Of a stretch of 64,000 bases of DNA, positions 50,432-59,713 are shown piece by piece. The notes under the pieces were generated by a model, which worked only from the letters and a program-made list of their open reading frames with translations, did no database searches and was not told the origin of the DNA. Where the stretch lies: positions 1 through 64,000 of the forward strand of contig JABSRQ010000008.1 of assembly GCA_013215055.1 (NCBI GenBank), in the 5' to 3' direction. The position numbers were made by a program, and so were the translations under genes. How positions within the stretch are numbered: position 1 is the first letter of the stretch; each line of letters opens with the position of its first letter. The DNA comes from Pseudomonadales bacterium. Lineage in GTDB: Bacteria; Pseudomonadota; Gammaproteobacteria; Pseudomonadales; DT-91.

Positions 50432-51598
50432 ATGAAAAATAGACTGACTTCAAACCTTGTATTCGTCACTGGCATATTTGCAGCTACTGAGGCTTTGGCC
50501 ATCGATTTATGGACGGAAGATCTACGTTTAACCGGCTTTGCGACGGTGGCCGCCAGCACTTCAGATGTTAAACGACCCTATTATGTGAATCGAAATATTG
50601 ATGATGATTTGTGTTATAGCTGTGATTCGGTCGCAGGGCTGCAATTGGATTATCAGGCGCTGGATAACTTACGCTTCTCGGCGCAGGGGGTAAAACGTAC
50701 CCAAGATAAATTATCAAATCCTGTGACCGAGTGGATTTATGCCGCCTACCGGGCCAGTGATAATATTGAATTAAGAGCCGGGCGTTTGCGTACCCCACTG
50801 TTTTTAACGTCAACTTATTATTATGTGGGTAATGCTTATCCCTGGTTGCGACCTAACTCCGAGGTGTATAACCGCCAGTTTGGTATCACGGCTTTTGATG
50901 GCATTGAGTTGTTATATGAGCAGCCCATAGGTGATATTGGCACCTTATCTTTTCAGCCATTTTATGGCGGGGAGAGAGAGATGACATTGGATTTAATCAA
51001 TCGTCGCTATCAAGTGTCATTTGAAAATATCTATGGTGCCGCGATAGACTTTGAAGGCGTGAATTACCGGCTGCATTTTGCTTATCAGCGCACCAATAGC
51101 GATTTGATCTTTCAGCCGTTAACACCCTCCGGTGAGGTGGTGGCTGATATTCCGATTAATGATCTTGAGCATACGTTGATGACGATTGGCATTATCTATG
51201 AGTGGAATCAGGTGGAGTTGTGGCTGGAGGCGGTGGATGTAGAGTCTACGCTGGGCACCGATGCCTATAGTTATTATATTGGTGCGGCCTGGAATCTCGA
51301 TAAATGGGTGCCCTATGCTCAATTTGCGCAGTCCAGGGATGAACCACGGTCAGACTCAGACAGTGCTACCTTGGGGCTTAGATACAATATCATGCTGGGA
51401 TTGTCGCTGCAGCTTGATGCAACGTATACCGATATCAAGGGGGAGTTTGATATTACAGCAACGAGCTATCCTTTAGGGCAATTTGTGGTCTCACCTTATA
51501 TGAATATTTCACCGGACCCTAGAAACCCGGTGATTATCGAAGATGGTGATCCCCATGATGCAATGATCTGGAGCTTGGGACTTAACTGGATGTTCTAG
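50432..51598 (+). CDS. Predicted outer-membrane beta-barrel (porin-like) protein
   Basis: A 388-aa protein with a signal peptide ending at ALA and a mature part of alternating strands rich in aromatic residues. It closes with LGLNWMF, the terminal Phe typical of BAM-inserted barrels. LRLTGFATVAASTSD and FSAQGVKRTQD are reminiscent of porin first strands. Two cysteines lie close together in LCYSCDS. Three ATGs run together at 50426-50434; the third (50432) is best placed, 6 nt after AGGAG. It lies 10 nt after the PstS-like gene. The permeant substrate, if any, is unknown. Confidence 0.82.
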   Translation: MKNRLTSNLVFVTGIFAATEALAIDLWTEDLRLTGFATVAASTSDVKRPYYVNRNIDDDLCYSCDSVAGLQLDYQALDNLRFSAQGVKRTQDKLSNPVTEWIYAAYRASDNIELRAGRLRTPLFLTSTYYYVGNAYPWLRPNSEVYNRQFGITAFDGIELLYEQPIGDIGTLSFQPFYGGEREMTLDLINRRYQVSFENIYGAAIDFEGVNYRLHFAYQRTNSDLIFQPLTPSGEVVADIPINDLEHTLMTIGIIYEWNQVELWLEAVDVESTLGTDAYSYYIGAAWNLDKWVPYAQFAQSRDEPRSDSDSATLGLRYNIMLGLSLQLDATYTDIKGEFDITATSYPLGQFVVSPYMNISPDPRNPVIIEDGDPHDAMIWSLGLNWMF

Positions 51599-51617
51599 CT
51601 TGAAACATGGGGGGGGC

Positions 51618-52616
51618 TTATACAAGCCCTTCCACGTCATAAGGCAGGGCTTGTTTTTGCAAGTTTGTTAGCTCATTTTCATTACAGTGTAGTGTTTCGG
51701 CGCCAGCGCCTTCATGGGTTAAAATCATTAATACATCCCAGCGTTTTTCTGCGGTTTTCACGGCAGAGACAATATCACCTATCGCCTGCTTTTTATCGGC
51801 GATATAAACACTATCACCAGTATTTAAAGGCTGATTACATTCTAATAAATAGTGATACATATGGCGTTTAAGTTTGCCAAGGTATTGCATCCGCGCAACG
51901 ATTTCCTGGCCGGTATAACAGCCTTTTTTAAAGTTGACGGCGGGGGTAGCCTGGTAATTAAACATTTGTGGGATAAAAGCATCAAAGCTGGCTTGTTCTA
52001 TAAATACCAGGCCTAAGTCGTGTTGAATCAGGGTTTGCTGCTGCGCATTGTGTATAGCTATACCTTGGCTTAGCCGTGGCCATAAAATGATGGCCTGTTC
52101 GGGGCTTAAATAAATTTCGTAGCTCTGCTGTTTTTGCGAGGTGCAAATGATAATGGCATCATCTTTTATAAGCTGTTGGTAATCGCCCTCAGGTATGCTG
52201 CTGAAAATATTTTGTAAATTATTTTTCGCTTGTTCGCCATGCAGGCCTATCGCCACCCAATCATTTTTTTGAATCTCAGCCTTGGAGAAAACGATATATT
52301 TAGCTAGGGCTTTTTTAGCCTCTTCAATAATGCTGTGATCCATGGCCAATAAAAAACGTTCGGCGTGCACTTGCAGGATTCTAAAAGACGATAACATACG
52401 CCCCTTGGGTGTGCAGTGGCTGCCGATGCTTGAATGCTCGGGGCTGACCGCATTAACATCACAGCTGAGCTGACCTTGCAGAAATTTGGCGGCATCAGGG
52501 CCTTCTATCTGCAAAAAGCTTAATGCAGGCAGTGGATAGATGGCGTTATCGGCCAGGGCTTCAGCCGCGGTGGGGAGGTTAAGCATTTGCACAAATTCAG
52601 GCCAGGAAGCAGACAT
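51618..52616 (-). CDS. ygfZ: Folate-binding Fe-S cluster repair/assembly protein YgfZ
   Basis: A GcvT-fold tetrahydrofolate-binding protein needed for the activity of some Fe-S enzymes. The family motif K-G-C-Y-T-G-Q-E is present as KKGCYTGQEIVARMQYLGK near residue 230, with the functional cysteine. The N-terminus has LQIEGPDAAKFLQGQLSCDV. The 332 aa match E. coli YgfZ (326 aa). It is divergent from sdhE (94 nt), a conserved arrangement. Confidence 0.95.
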   Translation of the reverse strand: MSASWPEFVQMLNLPTAAEALADNAIYPLPALSFLQIEGPDAAKFLQGQLSCDVNAVSPEHSSIGSHCTPKGRMLSSFRILQVHAERFLLAMDHSIIEEAKKALAKYIVFSKAEIQKNDWVAIGLHGEQAKNNLQNIFSSIPEGDYQQLIKDDAIIICTSQKQQSYEIYLSPEQAIILWPRLSQGIAIHNAQQQTLIQHDLGLVFIEQASFDAFIPQMFNYQATPAVNFKKGCYTGQEIVARMQYLGKLKRHMYHYLLECNQPLNTGDSVYIADKKQAIGDIVSAVKTAEKRWDVLMILTHEGAGAETLHCNENELTNLQKQALPYDVEGLV

Positions 52617-52710
52617 AAGAAAACCGGTAGCTTATATAGATGACACTGGGATTTCGCCGCAGTGGACTTTGGCCTATAATACGCATCTTTGAATCATAAA
52701 TGTAGAAGAT

Positions 52711-52971
52711 ATGTCTGACAACGCTGCAAATAATAGAGTGTATTGGCACAGCCGCCGTGGCATGCTGGAAATTGATCTGGCTCTAATGCCATTTTCCAAA
52801 GAAGTCTTTCCGGGTATGAATACGACCGATAGGGCGACGTATGTGCGTTTATTGGAAGAAGAAGATCAGGATTTATTTGCGTGGATTCTGCAGCGTTCAA
52901 GACCAGAGGATGATGCTTTAGCCAGCATGATTGACGTGATTATTGAATACACCAAAAAACCTAAAGCTTAA
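52711..52971 (+). CDS. sdhE: Succinate dehydrogenase flavinylation factor SdhE
   Basis: Promotes covalent FAD attachment to SdhA and FrdA. The 86-aa five-helix protein carries the critical RRGMLEIDL motif (conserved RGxxE) and LLEEEDQDLFAWIL. A TATAAT at 52675-52680 lies 30 nt upstream of the start, without a good -35. ygfX overlaps its 3' end by 29 nt. In E. coli the pair was also described as the CptB/CptA antitoxin-toxin. Confidence 0.95.
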   Translation: MSDNAANNRVYWHSRRGMLEIDLALMPFSKEVFPGMNTTDRATYVRLLEEEDQDLFAWILQRSRPEDDALASMIDVIIEYTKKPKA

Positions 52972-53347
52972 ACATCAGCCCAGTGCTGTGCCACAGGTTC
53001 TGCTGTGGCTGATTGCAGGGCTTGTTATCACCGCTCTATTAGCGCTACATCTACACCTGCTTATCTTAAGTTTTTTTATTGCCGGCGTGTTATTGCAGTG
53101 TTTTTGGCAATTACATGTATTTCGTGTAGATGCCAAGCTTGTTTTAGTTTTTGAGGGTGAACAATGGCGCTTGGCGCATGAGAGTCAATCTCTGGCATTA
53201 GCTGCGCCGCCCAGACTATTATTCAAAAGCGAATATTTATTGTTATTGGCTTTTAAAACCACAGATTGCAGGCGCTGGCGAAAAATTTATTTAAGTAGCG
53301 ATAATTGCAGCCAGGCAGACTATAGGGCCGTTTGCCGCTTGCTATAA
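52943..53347 (+). CDS. ygfX: YgfX (CptA)-like membrane protein
   Basis: A 134-aa protein with two adjacent membrane helices (about residues 18-36 and 40-58) and a short cytoplasmic beta-rich tail ([12 protein letters not shown]). This matches YgfX, encoded with sdhE in many gammaproteobacteria. E. coli YgfX was reported to affect FtsZ and MreB; whether this one does is unknown. The only start that keeps the conserved pre-membrane segment is TTG 52943, inside sdhE; GTG 52988 would remove it. The 3' end overlaps convergent nadB by 28 nt. Confidence 0.78.
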   Translation: MNTPKNLKLKHQPSAVPQVLLWLIAGLVITALLALHLHLLILSFFIAGVLLQCFWQLHVFRVDAKLVLVFEGEQWRLAHESQSLALAAPPRLLFKSEYLLLLAFKTTDCRRWRKIYLSSDNCSQADYRAVCRLL

Positions 53348-54921
53348 TTATCCGGGCTTAAAATAGTATCGCCTGAACCTTCTAATGCATCCGGATAGTC
53401 GAGATTATAATGTAAACCTCGGCTCTCTTTACGGCCTATCGCCGACACCACAATTAATTCTGCCACTTCCACCAGGTTTCTAAGCTCGATTAAATCGGAG
53501 CTGACATGGTAGTGGCTGTAATAGTCTTTCACTTCCTTCTTGATCAACTGAATTCTATCCAGTGCACGTTGCAGGCGTTTGTTAGTCCTTACTATGCCTA
53601 CATAGTCCCACATCACTTGTCTGAGTTCGTGCCAGCTATGTGAAATGGTAATGCTTTCATTGGCATCGGTCACTCGGGTTTCATCCCATTTGGCCGGTGC
53701 AGTGGGTGCGGGTACGGCATCGATATCGGCCAGAATTTTTTCGGCCGAAGAGCGTGCATAAACCAGGCATTCCAGCAGCGAATTGCTGGCCATGCGATTG
53801 GCACCGTGTAAACCGGTGAAGGTGGTCTCCCCTATGGCATATAAACCTTCGATATCCGTTTGGCCAAAGTTATCAACCACCACGCCACCGCAGCTGTAAT
53901 GAGCCGCTGGCACGACTGGAATAGGCTCCTTGGTGATATCTATGCCCAGTTCCAGGCAGCGTTTACTGACAGTGGGAAAGTGTTTGTGAATAAAGTCAGC
54001 CGGTTTATGGCTGATATCCAGATACACACAATCGGCTCCCAGGCGCTTCATTTCATGGTCTATGGCGCGGGCGACGATGTCTCGGGGCGCTAGTTCTGCC
54101 CTTTCATCGAAGTTCTGCATGAAACGTGATCCATCGGGCAGCTTTAATAGCGCGCCTTCGCCTCTCATGGCCTCGGTGATCAAAAATGACTTGGCTTGGG
54201 GATGATAAAGACAGGTGGGATGGAATTGATTAAATTCCATATTGCCAATTCTACAGCCTGCGCGCCAGGCCATGGCAACACCATCACCACTATTGCCTTC
54301 GGGGTTGCTGCTATATAAATACACCTTACTGGCTCCGCCTGTGGCGAGTACGGTGTATTTTGCCTGAAAACAATCCACCTCATTGCGCCGAGTATCGAGT
54401 ATATAGGCACCGGCACATCGGTCCTGCTGTTTAAATAAGTCTATGGCGATATGGTGTTCAAAGAAGGTGATATTGGGTTCGTGGCTGGCAGCATTGATTA
54501 AAGCAGAAGATACCGCCTTGCCCGTGGCATCGGCAGAATGAATAATACGGCGGTGGCTGTGGCCACCTTCTTGAGTCAGATGGAAGTCATTATTGGCACT
54601 ATTACTATCTTTATCAAATTCAACACCTTGTGACACAAGCCATTCAATGGCAGACTTAGAGTTTTCGACAGTGAAGCGTACGGCGTCTTCTTTGCAGATG
54701 CCGCCGCCGGCCGACATTGTGTCTTTGACGTGGGAATCTATGCTGTCATTATGGTCCAGCACGGCGGCTATTCCACCCTGGGCAAAGTAGGTGCTGCCTT
54801 GGTTTGCGGCATTTTTACAGATGATGGCGACCTTGAGTTTTTTCGCCAGGCTTAGCGCCAGGCAAAGGCCGGAAGCACCGCTGCCGATGATGACTACGTC
54901 GTAGGTATAATGTCTGTTCAT
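53320..54921 (-). CDS. nadB: L-aspartate oxidase
   Basis: Oxidises aspartate to iminoaspartate, the first step of NAD synthesis. The FAD-binding motif [17 protein letters not shown] begins at residue 10. [20 protein letters not shown] and [14 protein letters not shown] are characteristic of NadB, and the arginine-rich active-site loop is in [17 protein letters not shown]. 533 aa is normal. The position between sdhE/ygfX and rpoE, on the opposite strand, is conserved in gammaproteobacteria. Confidence 0.97.
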   Translation of the reverse strand: MNRHYTYDVVIIGSGASGLCLALSLAKKLKVAIICKNAANQGSTYFAQGGIAAVLDHNDSIDSHVKDTMSAGGGICKEDAVRFTVENSKSAIEWLVSQGVEFDKDSNSANNDFHLTQEGGHSHRRIIHSADATGKAVSSALINAASHEPNITFFEHHIAIDLFKQQDRCAGAYILDTRRNEVDCFQAKYTVLATGGASKVYLYSSNPEGNSGDGVAMAWRAGCRIGNMEFNQFHPTCLYHPQAKSFLITEAMRGEGALLKLPDGSRFMQNFDERAELAPRDIVARAIDHEMKRLGADCVYLDISHKPADFIHKHFPTVSKRCLELGIDITKEPIPVVPAAHYSCGGVVVDNFGQTDIEGLYAIGETTFTGLHGANRMASNSLLECLVYARSSAEKILADIDAVPAPTAPAKWDETRVTDANESITISHSWHELRQVMWDYVGIVRTNKRLQRALDRIQLIKKEVKDYYSHYHVSSDLIELRNLVEVAELIVVSAIGRKESRGLHYNLDYPDALEGSGDTILSPDNYSKRQTAL

Positions 54922-54968
54922 AATACTTGCTGCCGAGCTGACTGTGTTTAACTTATTAAAGCGGGCAG

Positions 54969-54998
54969 ATTATAATCGCTGCCTAAATGAGATGTGAA
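54969..54998 (-). promoter_or_regulatory. Predicted sigma-70 promoter of nadB
   Basis: On the minus strand, -35 TTCACA (plus 54993-54998) and a perfect -10 TATAAT (plus 54969-54974) are separated by 18 bp. They lie about 48 nt upstream of the nadB start. Confidence 0.7.
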
Positions 54999-55002
54999 GA
55001 AA

Positions 55003-55021
55003 ATTTGAATTTATTTCAAAT
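55003..55021. repeat. Inverted repeat in the nadB-rpoE divergent region
   Basis: ATTTGAA (55003-55009) and TTCAAAT (55015-55021) form a perfect 7-bp dyad with a TTTAT spacer. It sits between the nadB -35 and the putative sigma-E -35 of rpoE, so a protein bound here could touch both promoters. Confidence 0.5.
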
Positions 55022-55026
55022 CGTAT

Positions 55027-55053
55027 GAACTTCTTTTCAATGACAATGTCACA
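55027..55053 (+). promoter_or_regulatory. Candidate sigma-E (RpoE) autoregulatory promoter
   Basis: A perfect sigma-E -35 core GAACTT (55027-55032) is followed after 16 bp by TCACA (55049-55053), a partial match to the TCTGA-like -10. It lies 52 nt upstream of rpoE, as expected for autoregulation. The -10 is the weak part. Confidence 0.55.
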
Positions 55054-55105
55054 ACTCTCAAGCACTCTTGTTGCGTGAGCGTTGTTGACGATTATGGAGT
55101 AATCG

Positions 55106-55693
55106 ATGGCTGGTGATTCTGATCAGCAATTAGTCGCACGTGTACAAGCGGGTGATAAAAGGGCTTTTGACCTGCTGGTGTTGAAATATCAACACAAGAT
55201 CGCAGGTTTGGTAAGTCGTTTTATTCATGATGCCGATGAAGTACAGGATGTTACCCAGGAAGCGTTTATCAAAGCCTATAAGGCCTTGGGCAACTTTCGT
55301 GGAGATAGCCAGTTTTATACCTGGCTTTATCGTATTGCGATTAATACAGCAAAAAATTATTTGGTGGCGCGTAGTCGTAGGCCACCGGGTACGGATATTG
55401 ATGTATCCGATGCGGTGCATTTTGATGGGCATAGCGCTCTGAAAGACAATGCCTCGCCGGAACGTAACTTGATGACTGAGCAGCTGCAAGATGTAGTGAA
55501 TAGCTCAATTAGACAGTTACCGGAAGATCTGCGTTCAGCCTTAACGTTAAGGGAGTACGACGGTTTGAGTTATGAGGAGATAGCTGATGTGATGAACTGC
55601 CCTGTAGGTACAGTGCGTTCACGCATATTCCGAGCACGTGAAGCTGTTGAAAAAGAAATTCAACCCATGCTTGAACAATTTCAAGCAAGATAG
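55106..55693 (+). CDS. rpoE: RNA polymerase sigma factor RpoE (AlgU)
   Basis: The ECF sigma factor for envelope stress. Region 2 has DLLVLKYQHKIAGLVSRFIH and DVTQEAFIKAYKALGNFRGD; region 4 has LREYDGLSYEEIADVMNCPVG (shown as GLSYEEIADVMNCPVGTVR). The 195 aa and start MAGDSDQQLVARVQAGDK are near-identical in layout to E. coli RpoE and Pseudomonas AlgU. It heads the operon rpoE-rseA-rseB-rseC with a candidate sigma-E promoter. Confidence 0.97.
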   Translation: MAGDSDQQLVARVQAGDKRAFDLLVLKYQHKIAGLVSRFIHDADEVQDVTQEAFIKAYKALGNFRGDSQFYTWLYRIAINTAKNYLVARSRRPPGTDIDVSDAVHFDGHSALKDNASPERNLMTEQLQDVVNSSIRQLPEDLRSALTLREYDGLSYEEIADVMNCPVGTVRSRIFRAREAVEKEIQPMLEQFQAR

Positions 55694-55707
55694 TCGGGAG
55701 TATTAAG

Positions 55708-56301
55708 ATGAACGAGCAGCAGCAAGAGACCCTCTCCGCCCTTTTTGACGGTGAGACCAGTGAGTTCGAGACGCGACGTTTATTGGATGAGCTAAGCGAT
55801 GACGATCTGGAACGCTGGCACCAATATCAGGTGATCAGTGATGCCAGTCAAAATAAGCTGGAAAACACAACATTTAACTTCAGCGTTGTGGATGCCGTTG
55901 CCGCCGCGATTGCCGATGAAGCCACGCCTGTGGCTGATAATGCATCTACTGCGCCGGTTAAACAAAGTTGGTTTAAACCGCTTGTAGGTTTTGCCGCAGC
56001 CGCTTCGGTTGCCTTTGTGGCGGTCTTGGGTATTCAGGATTCACAAATGGTTAATCCGGGTTTTGTTGCCGATGGTAATGTCAGTGTTAGCCAGTTACCG
56101 ATTAATGGTGATTTGGGGCTTAGCACCGTCAGTGGAACCACGGCGGTTATCTCGCTGGATGGTGATATCAGGGCGATTGACGCACAAAAAGCCCAGGATG
56201 CGAAACGGTTGGAGCATTATTTACAGCAGCATACTCAAAATGCCGCGTTTAATAATGGTCGTGGCTTAATGCCAATGGCGAGAATGAATACAGGGGAATA
56301 A
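55708..56301 (+). CDS. rseA: Anti-sigma-E factor RseA (MucA)
   Basis: An inner-membrane protein that holds RpoE inactive until cleaved by DegS and RseP. The N-terminal sigma-binding domain begins ETLSALFDGETSEFETRRLL. One membrane helix lies at about 90-108 (VGFAAAASVAFVAVLGI). A periplasmic tail of about 85 residues follows. 197 aa. It is 14 nt after rpoE. Confidence 0.93.
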   Translation: MNEQQQETLSALFDGETSEFETRRLLDELSDDDLERWHQYQVISDASQNKLENTTFNFSVVDAVAAAIADEATPVADNASTAPVKQSWFKPLVGFAAAASVAFVAVLGIQDSQMVNPGFVADGNVSVSQLPINGDLGLSTVSGTTAVISLDGDIRAIDAQKAQDAKRLEHYLQQHTQNAAFNNGRGLMPMARMNTGE

Positions 56302-56307
56302 ATCGCG

Positions 56308-57306
56308 ATGCATTGTTTAGGGATAAAATCAGTTTCAATGCGGATAAAACCTTGGGTTTTATTAGCCTGGTTCGCCTCTGTGTCTTCAGCAGCGCCAAGC
56401 TGGGCGGGTGAGCAAGCCCAGCAGTTGATTGAAAAGATGAGTGTCAGTGCTAGGACTCAAGATTTTAAAGGTTATTTTACTTTTGAACGTGGGCGTCAAA
56501 GTACCAGCTACTTTGTTGCGCATAAAGTTAAAGATGATAAACAGCATCAACGTATCGTTTTTATGGACGGTCAACCGATGGAAATCATTAAAGATGGTCA
56601 CAGCTTTCAATGTTTACATCCCGGTGGGAAAAATATCGAGGCGGCCCACGGGCATCTGGGCTCTTTGGGTAATCTGAATAAATCCAAGGCTAAACTATGG
56701 GCTTATTACACCGCTGAAACCTTAGGCGAGCAGCGTGTAGCGGGGCGTGAAACGACGAAGATCCTATTAAAGCCGCAAGATCAACATCGTTATCCCTTTG
56801 TTTTTAATGTCGATAATGTTTCAGGCTTGATGGTGAAGATGGTGGTTCTGGATACACATGGTGCACCGATGGAGCGCTTCCATTTTGTCAATCTTGAGTT
56901 GGGCAACGTCTCTGAAAAGGACTTGGCGCCCGGGATAAAAGATTACCGTGTGGTTGAACATGGTGCTGCGGTTGATGTGCATGATTCAGCCCGTGTTGAT
57001 ACAGACCATTGGCAGTTAGCTTGGTTGCCAGGTGGTTTTGAGCAGGAAACCACGGCCATGAAGCCGTGGAATGCAGCCTTGGAAAATAAAGCCTTTATGT
57101 ACAGTGATGGTTTAAGTGCATTCTCAGTTTTTATTGAAGAAAGCAGTTCAGAAAATCAAGCTTCTATTTCCAAACAGTTAGGCAGCACGGCGGCTATTTC
57201 TCATTATATGCAAGCCGATGGTAAGGTGTATTTGATCACGGTTGTGGGTGAGATTCCGGTAATGACCGCCAAACAAATTGCCTCTGCGGTACGGTATACG
57301 CCATGA
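56308..57306 (+). CDS. rseB: Sigma-E regulatory periplasmic protein RseB (MucB)
   Basis: Binds the periplasmic part of RseA and shields it from DegS; it senses lipopolysaccharide and mislocalised lipoproteins. Signal peptide to about residue 33 (SAAPSWA). The LolA-like first domain has FKGYFTFERGRQSTSYFVAHKV (split as FKGYFTFERG and STSYFVAHKV) and the second domain contains WLPGGF. 332 aa. ATG 56308 has GGGGAA upstream; M11 is a possible alternative. The stop overlaps rseC by 4 nt. Confidence 0.93.
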   Translation: MHCLGIKSVSMRIKPWVLLAWFASVSSAAPSWAGEQAQQLIEKMSVSARTQDFKGYFTFERGRQSTSYFVAHKVKDDKQHQRIVFMDGQPMEIIKDGHSFQCLHPGGKNIEAAHGHLGSLGNLNKSKAKLWAYYTAETLGEQRVAGRETTKILLKPQDQHRYPFVFNVDNVSGLMVKMVVLDTHGAPMERFHFVNLELGNVSEKDLAPGIKDYRVVEHGAAVDVHDSARVDTDHWQLAWLPGGFEQETTAMKPWNAALENKAFMYSDGLSAFSVFIEESSSENQASISKQLGSTAAISHYMQADGKVYLITVVGEIPVMTAKQIASAVRYTP

Positions 57307-57791
57307 TTTGTGAAACAGGTAGAGTGACAGCTATAGAGGGCTCCTGGGTATTGGTGGAGACCTTTCAGATCAGTTCCTGTAAAAGTTGTTCGGCTAAGGC
57401 CGGCTGTGGCCAGTCAGTATTGGGTTCGGTTTTTTCCGGTAAGCGTCATCAAGTGAGAGTTTCTATCGGTGATTTTTCCGAGCAGTTAAAGATCAATGAT
57501 CAAGTTGAATTGGCTATCGATGATGACATCATGTTAAGAAGTTCGGTGATGGTGTATTTATTGCCTTTATTTGCGATGATTGTTGGCGCTGTAGCGGGGC
57601 CTGGCATTTTTACGTTTCTCTCCGGTGATATGCCTGCATTATTAGGTGCAGCAGCAGGTTTTATCCTGGCTTGTCTCGCCTTACGTGCTTTTTCTGTGGC
57701 TAATGCCGATAATCCTAAATACCAGCCGGTTTTACATAAAATCCTGTCTTCTGCCGCATTAACACAAACTCAGGCTATTCAACTTGGTTGA
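57303..57791 (+). CDS. rseC: RseC/MucC-family membrane protein
   Basis: The last gene of the sigma-E operon, a positive modulator of sigma-E with a proposed redox role. The N-terminal cysteine cluster is SCKSCSAKAGCGQS (four Cys, C27 to C36 region). Two membrane helices follow (about 82-100 and 106-126). 162 aa. The start ATG overlaps the rseB stop (ATGA). In Pseudomonas a periplasmic protease gene (mucD) follows; here lepA does. Confidence 0.92.
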   Translation: MICETGRVTAIEGSWVLVETFQISSCKSCSAKAGCGQSVLGSVFSGKRHQVRVSIGDFSEQLKINDQVELAIDDDIMLRSSVMVYLLPLFAMIVGAVAGPGIFTFLSGDMPALLGAAAGFILACLALRAFSVANADNPKYQPVLHKILSSAALTQTQAIQLG

Positions 57792-57880
57792 TAGCCTGTA
57801 TTCCTTAGTTTTACGCTATCCCCTGAGGCCAGTTTGAGGTAAAATCCGCGCACATTTTTTTACCTTTTCGGGTTGTTCCT

Positions 57881-59683
57881 GTGTCTGATTTATCTCATAT
57901 CCGTAATTTCTCTATTATTGCCCATATCGATCATGGCAAATCCACGTTGGCTGATCGACTTATTCAAACCTGTGGTGGTCTTGAAGAGCGTGAAATGGAA
58001 GCCCAGGTGCTGGATTCCATGGATATCGAACGTGAGCGTGGCATTACCATTAAATCCCAATCGGTGACGTTGGATTATCATGCCAAAGATGGCAAGACCT
58101 ATCAGCTAAATTTCATCGATACACCGGGGCATGTCGATTTCTCCTATGAAGTGTCACGTTCCTTGGCGGCCTGTGAAGGTGCCTTATTGGTGGTGGATGC
58201 CGGGCAAGGTGTTGAAGCGCAGTCGGTGGCCAATTGTTATACCGCCTTGGAGCAAGGGCTGGAAGTGATGCCGGTGCTGAATAAGATGGATTTACCGCAG
58301 GCAGAGCCGGATAGGGTGGCGCAGGAAATTGAAGATGTTATTGGCATCGATGCGACCGATGCGGTACGTTGCTCGGCTAAATCAGGCCAGGGTATCGATG
58401 AGGTTTTAGAGGCCATAGTGGCTACCATACCTTCACCTAAAGGTGATAAAGAGGCTCCTTTACAGGCGTTGATCATCGATTCCTGGTTTGATAATTATTT
58501 AGGTGTGGTATCCCTTGTACGTATTATGCAAGGCCGTTTAAAGATTAAAGATAAAATCGTCGCTAAAACGATTGGCAAGTCGCATCAGATTGATAGTCTC
58601 GGTATCTTTACACCTAAGCGCGAAGAGCGAAAAATGCTGGAAGCCGGTGAAGTAGGCTTTGTTATTGCCGGTATTAAAGACATTCATGGCGCACCGGTAG
58701 GGGATACGTTGACACACGCCAAAGGTGAAGAGTTGGTGGATGTATTACCGGGTTTTGAGCAGGTACAACCTAAAGTTTATGCCGGTATGTTTCCGATCTC
58801 ATCCGATGACTATGAAGATTTCCGTGATGCCTTATCAAAATTGTCATTAAATGATTCTTCGTTGTTTTTTGAACCTGAATCCTCCGATGCTCTGGGTTTT
58901 GGCTTCCGCTGTGGTTTCCTGGGTCTTCTGCACATGGAAATTATTCAAGAGCGTTTAGAGCGTGAATACGATCTCGACTTGATCACAACGGCACCTACGG
59001 TGGTTTATGAGGTGGTGTTAAAAGATGGCTCTGTCGTCAATGTAGATAGCCCGTCTAAACTGCCAGATCCATCAGTGATTGAAGAGATGCGTGAACCTAT
59101 CGCCAGGGTGCATATCTTAGTGCCGAATGAACATTTGGGTAGCTGCATTACCTTGTGTACCCAGAAACGTGGTATGCAGGTTGATATGCAATATATGGGG
59201 CGTCAGGTTGCTTTAACCTATGACATCCCCATGGCCGAAGTGGTTATGGATTTCTTTGATAGACTTAAATCGGTGAGCCGTGGCTTTGCTTCATTAGAAT
59301 ATAGCTTTGATAGATTTGAAGCGGGTAATCTCGTTAAATTAGATATATTAATTAACGGCGAAAAAGTCGATGCATTAGCGTTAATTGTACATAAAGATAA
59401 TGCCACTGGCCGTGGCCGTGCATTAACTGAAAAAATGAAAGAGCTTATCTCACGGCAGATGTTTGATGTGGCGATTCAGGCGGCTATAGGTGGCAGTATC
59501 ATTGCCAGAACTACCGTGAAGGCTTTACGGAAAAACGTTACCGCTAAATGTTATGGTGGTGATATCTCACGTAAGAAGAAATTATTGCAGAAACAGAAAG
59601 ATGGTAAAAAACGCATGAAGCAGGTGGGTAATGTGGAAATTCCACAATCTGCATTCCTGGCGGCATTGAAGCTAGACAGTTAA
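57881..59683 (+). CDS. lepA: Elongation factor 4 (LepA)
   Basis: A translational GTPase affecting ribosome assembly and translocation. G1 is [16 protein letters not shown]2 is in [12 protein letters not shown]3 is DTPGHVDF and G4 NKMD. The C-terminal LepA-specific domain ends with [20 protein letters not shown]. The 600 aa match the family. The start is GTG 57881. It lies 89 nt after rseC, in front of lepB. Confidence 0.98.
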   Translation: MSDLSHIRNFSIIAHIDHGKSTLADRLIQTCGGLEEREMEAQVLDSMDIERERGITIKSQSVTLDYHAKDGKTYQLNFIDTPGHVDFSYEVSRSLAACEGALLVVDAGQGVEAQSVANCYTALEQGLEVMPVLNKMDLPQAEPDRVAQEIEDVIGIDATDAVRCSAKSGQGIDEVLEAIVATIPSPKGDKEAPLQALIIDSWFDNYLGVVSLVRIMQGRLKIKDKIVAKTIGKSHQIDSLGIFTPKREERKMLEAGEVGFVIAGIKDIHGAPVGDTLTHAKGEELVDVLPGFEQVQPKVYAGMFPISSDDYEDFRDALSKLSLNDSSLFFEPESSDALGFGFRCGFLGLLHMEIIQERLEREYDLDLITTAPTVVYEVVLKDGSVVNVDSPSKLPDPSVIEEMREPIARVHILVPNEHLGSCITLCTQKRGMQVDMQYMGRQVALTYDIPMAEVVMDFFDRLKSVSRGFASLEYSFDRFEAGNLVKLDILINGEKVDALALIVHKDNATGRGRALTEKMKELISRQMFDVAIQAAIGGSIIARTTVKALRKNVTAKCYGGDISRKKKLLQKQKDGKKRMKQVGNVEIPQSAFLAALKLDS

Positions 59684-59713
59684 GTGCATCAATAATAAAA
59701 AGATAGGTTCATT

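Noticed and set aside
51614-51629. Hairpin GGGCTT/AAGCCC between the porin-like gene and ygfZ as a terminator
   Set aside because: The stem is only 6 bp, overlaps the ygfZ stop codon and has no T-run on either strand.
55130-55489. Minus-strand open frame of 119 codons opposite rpoE
   Set aside because: It is entirely within the conserved sigma factor gene and lacks its own start signals.
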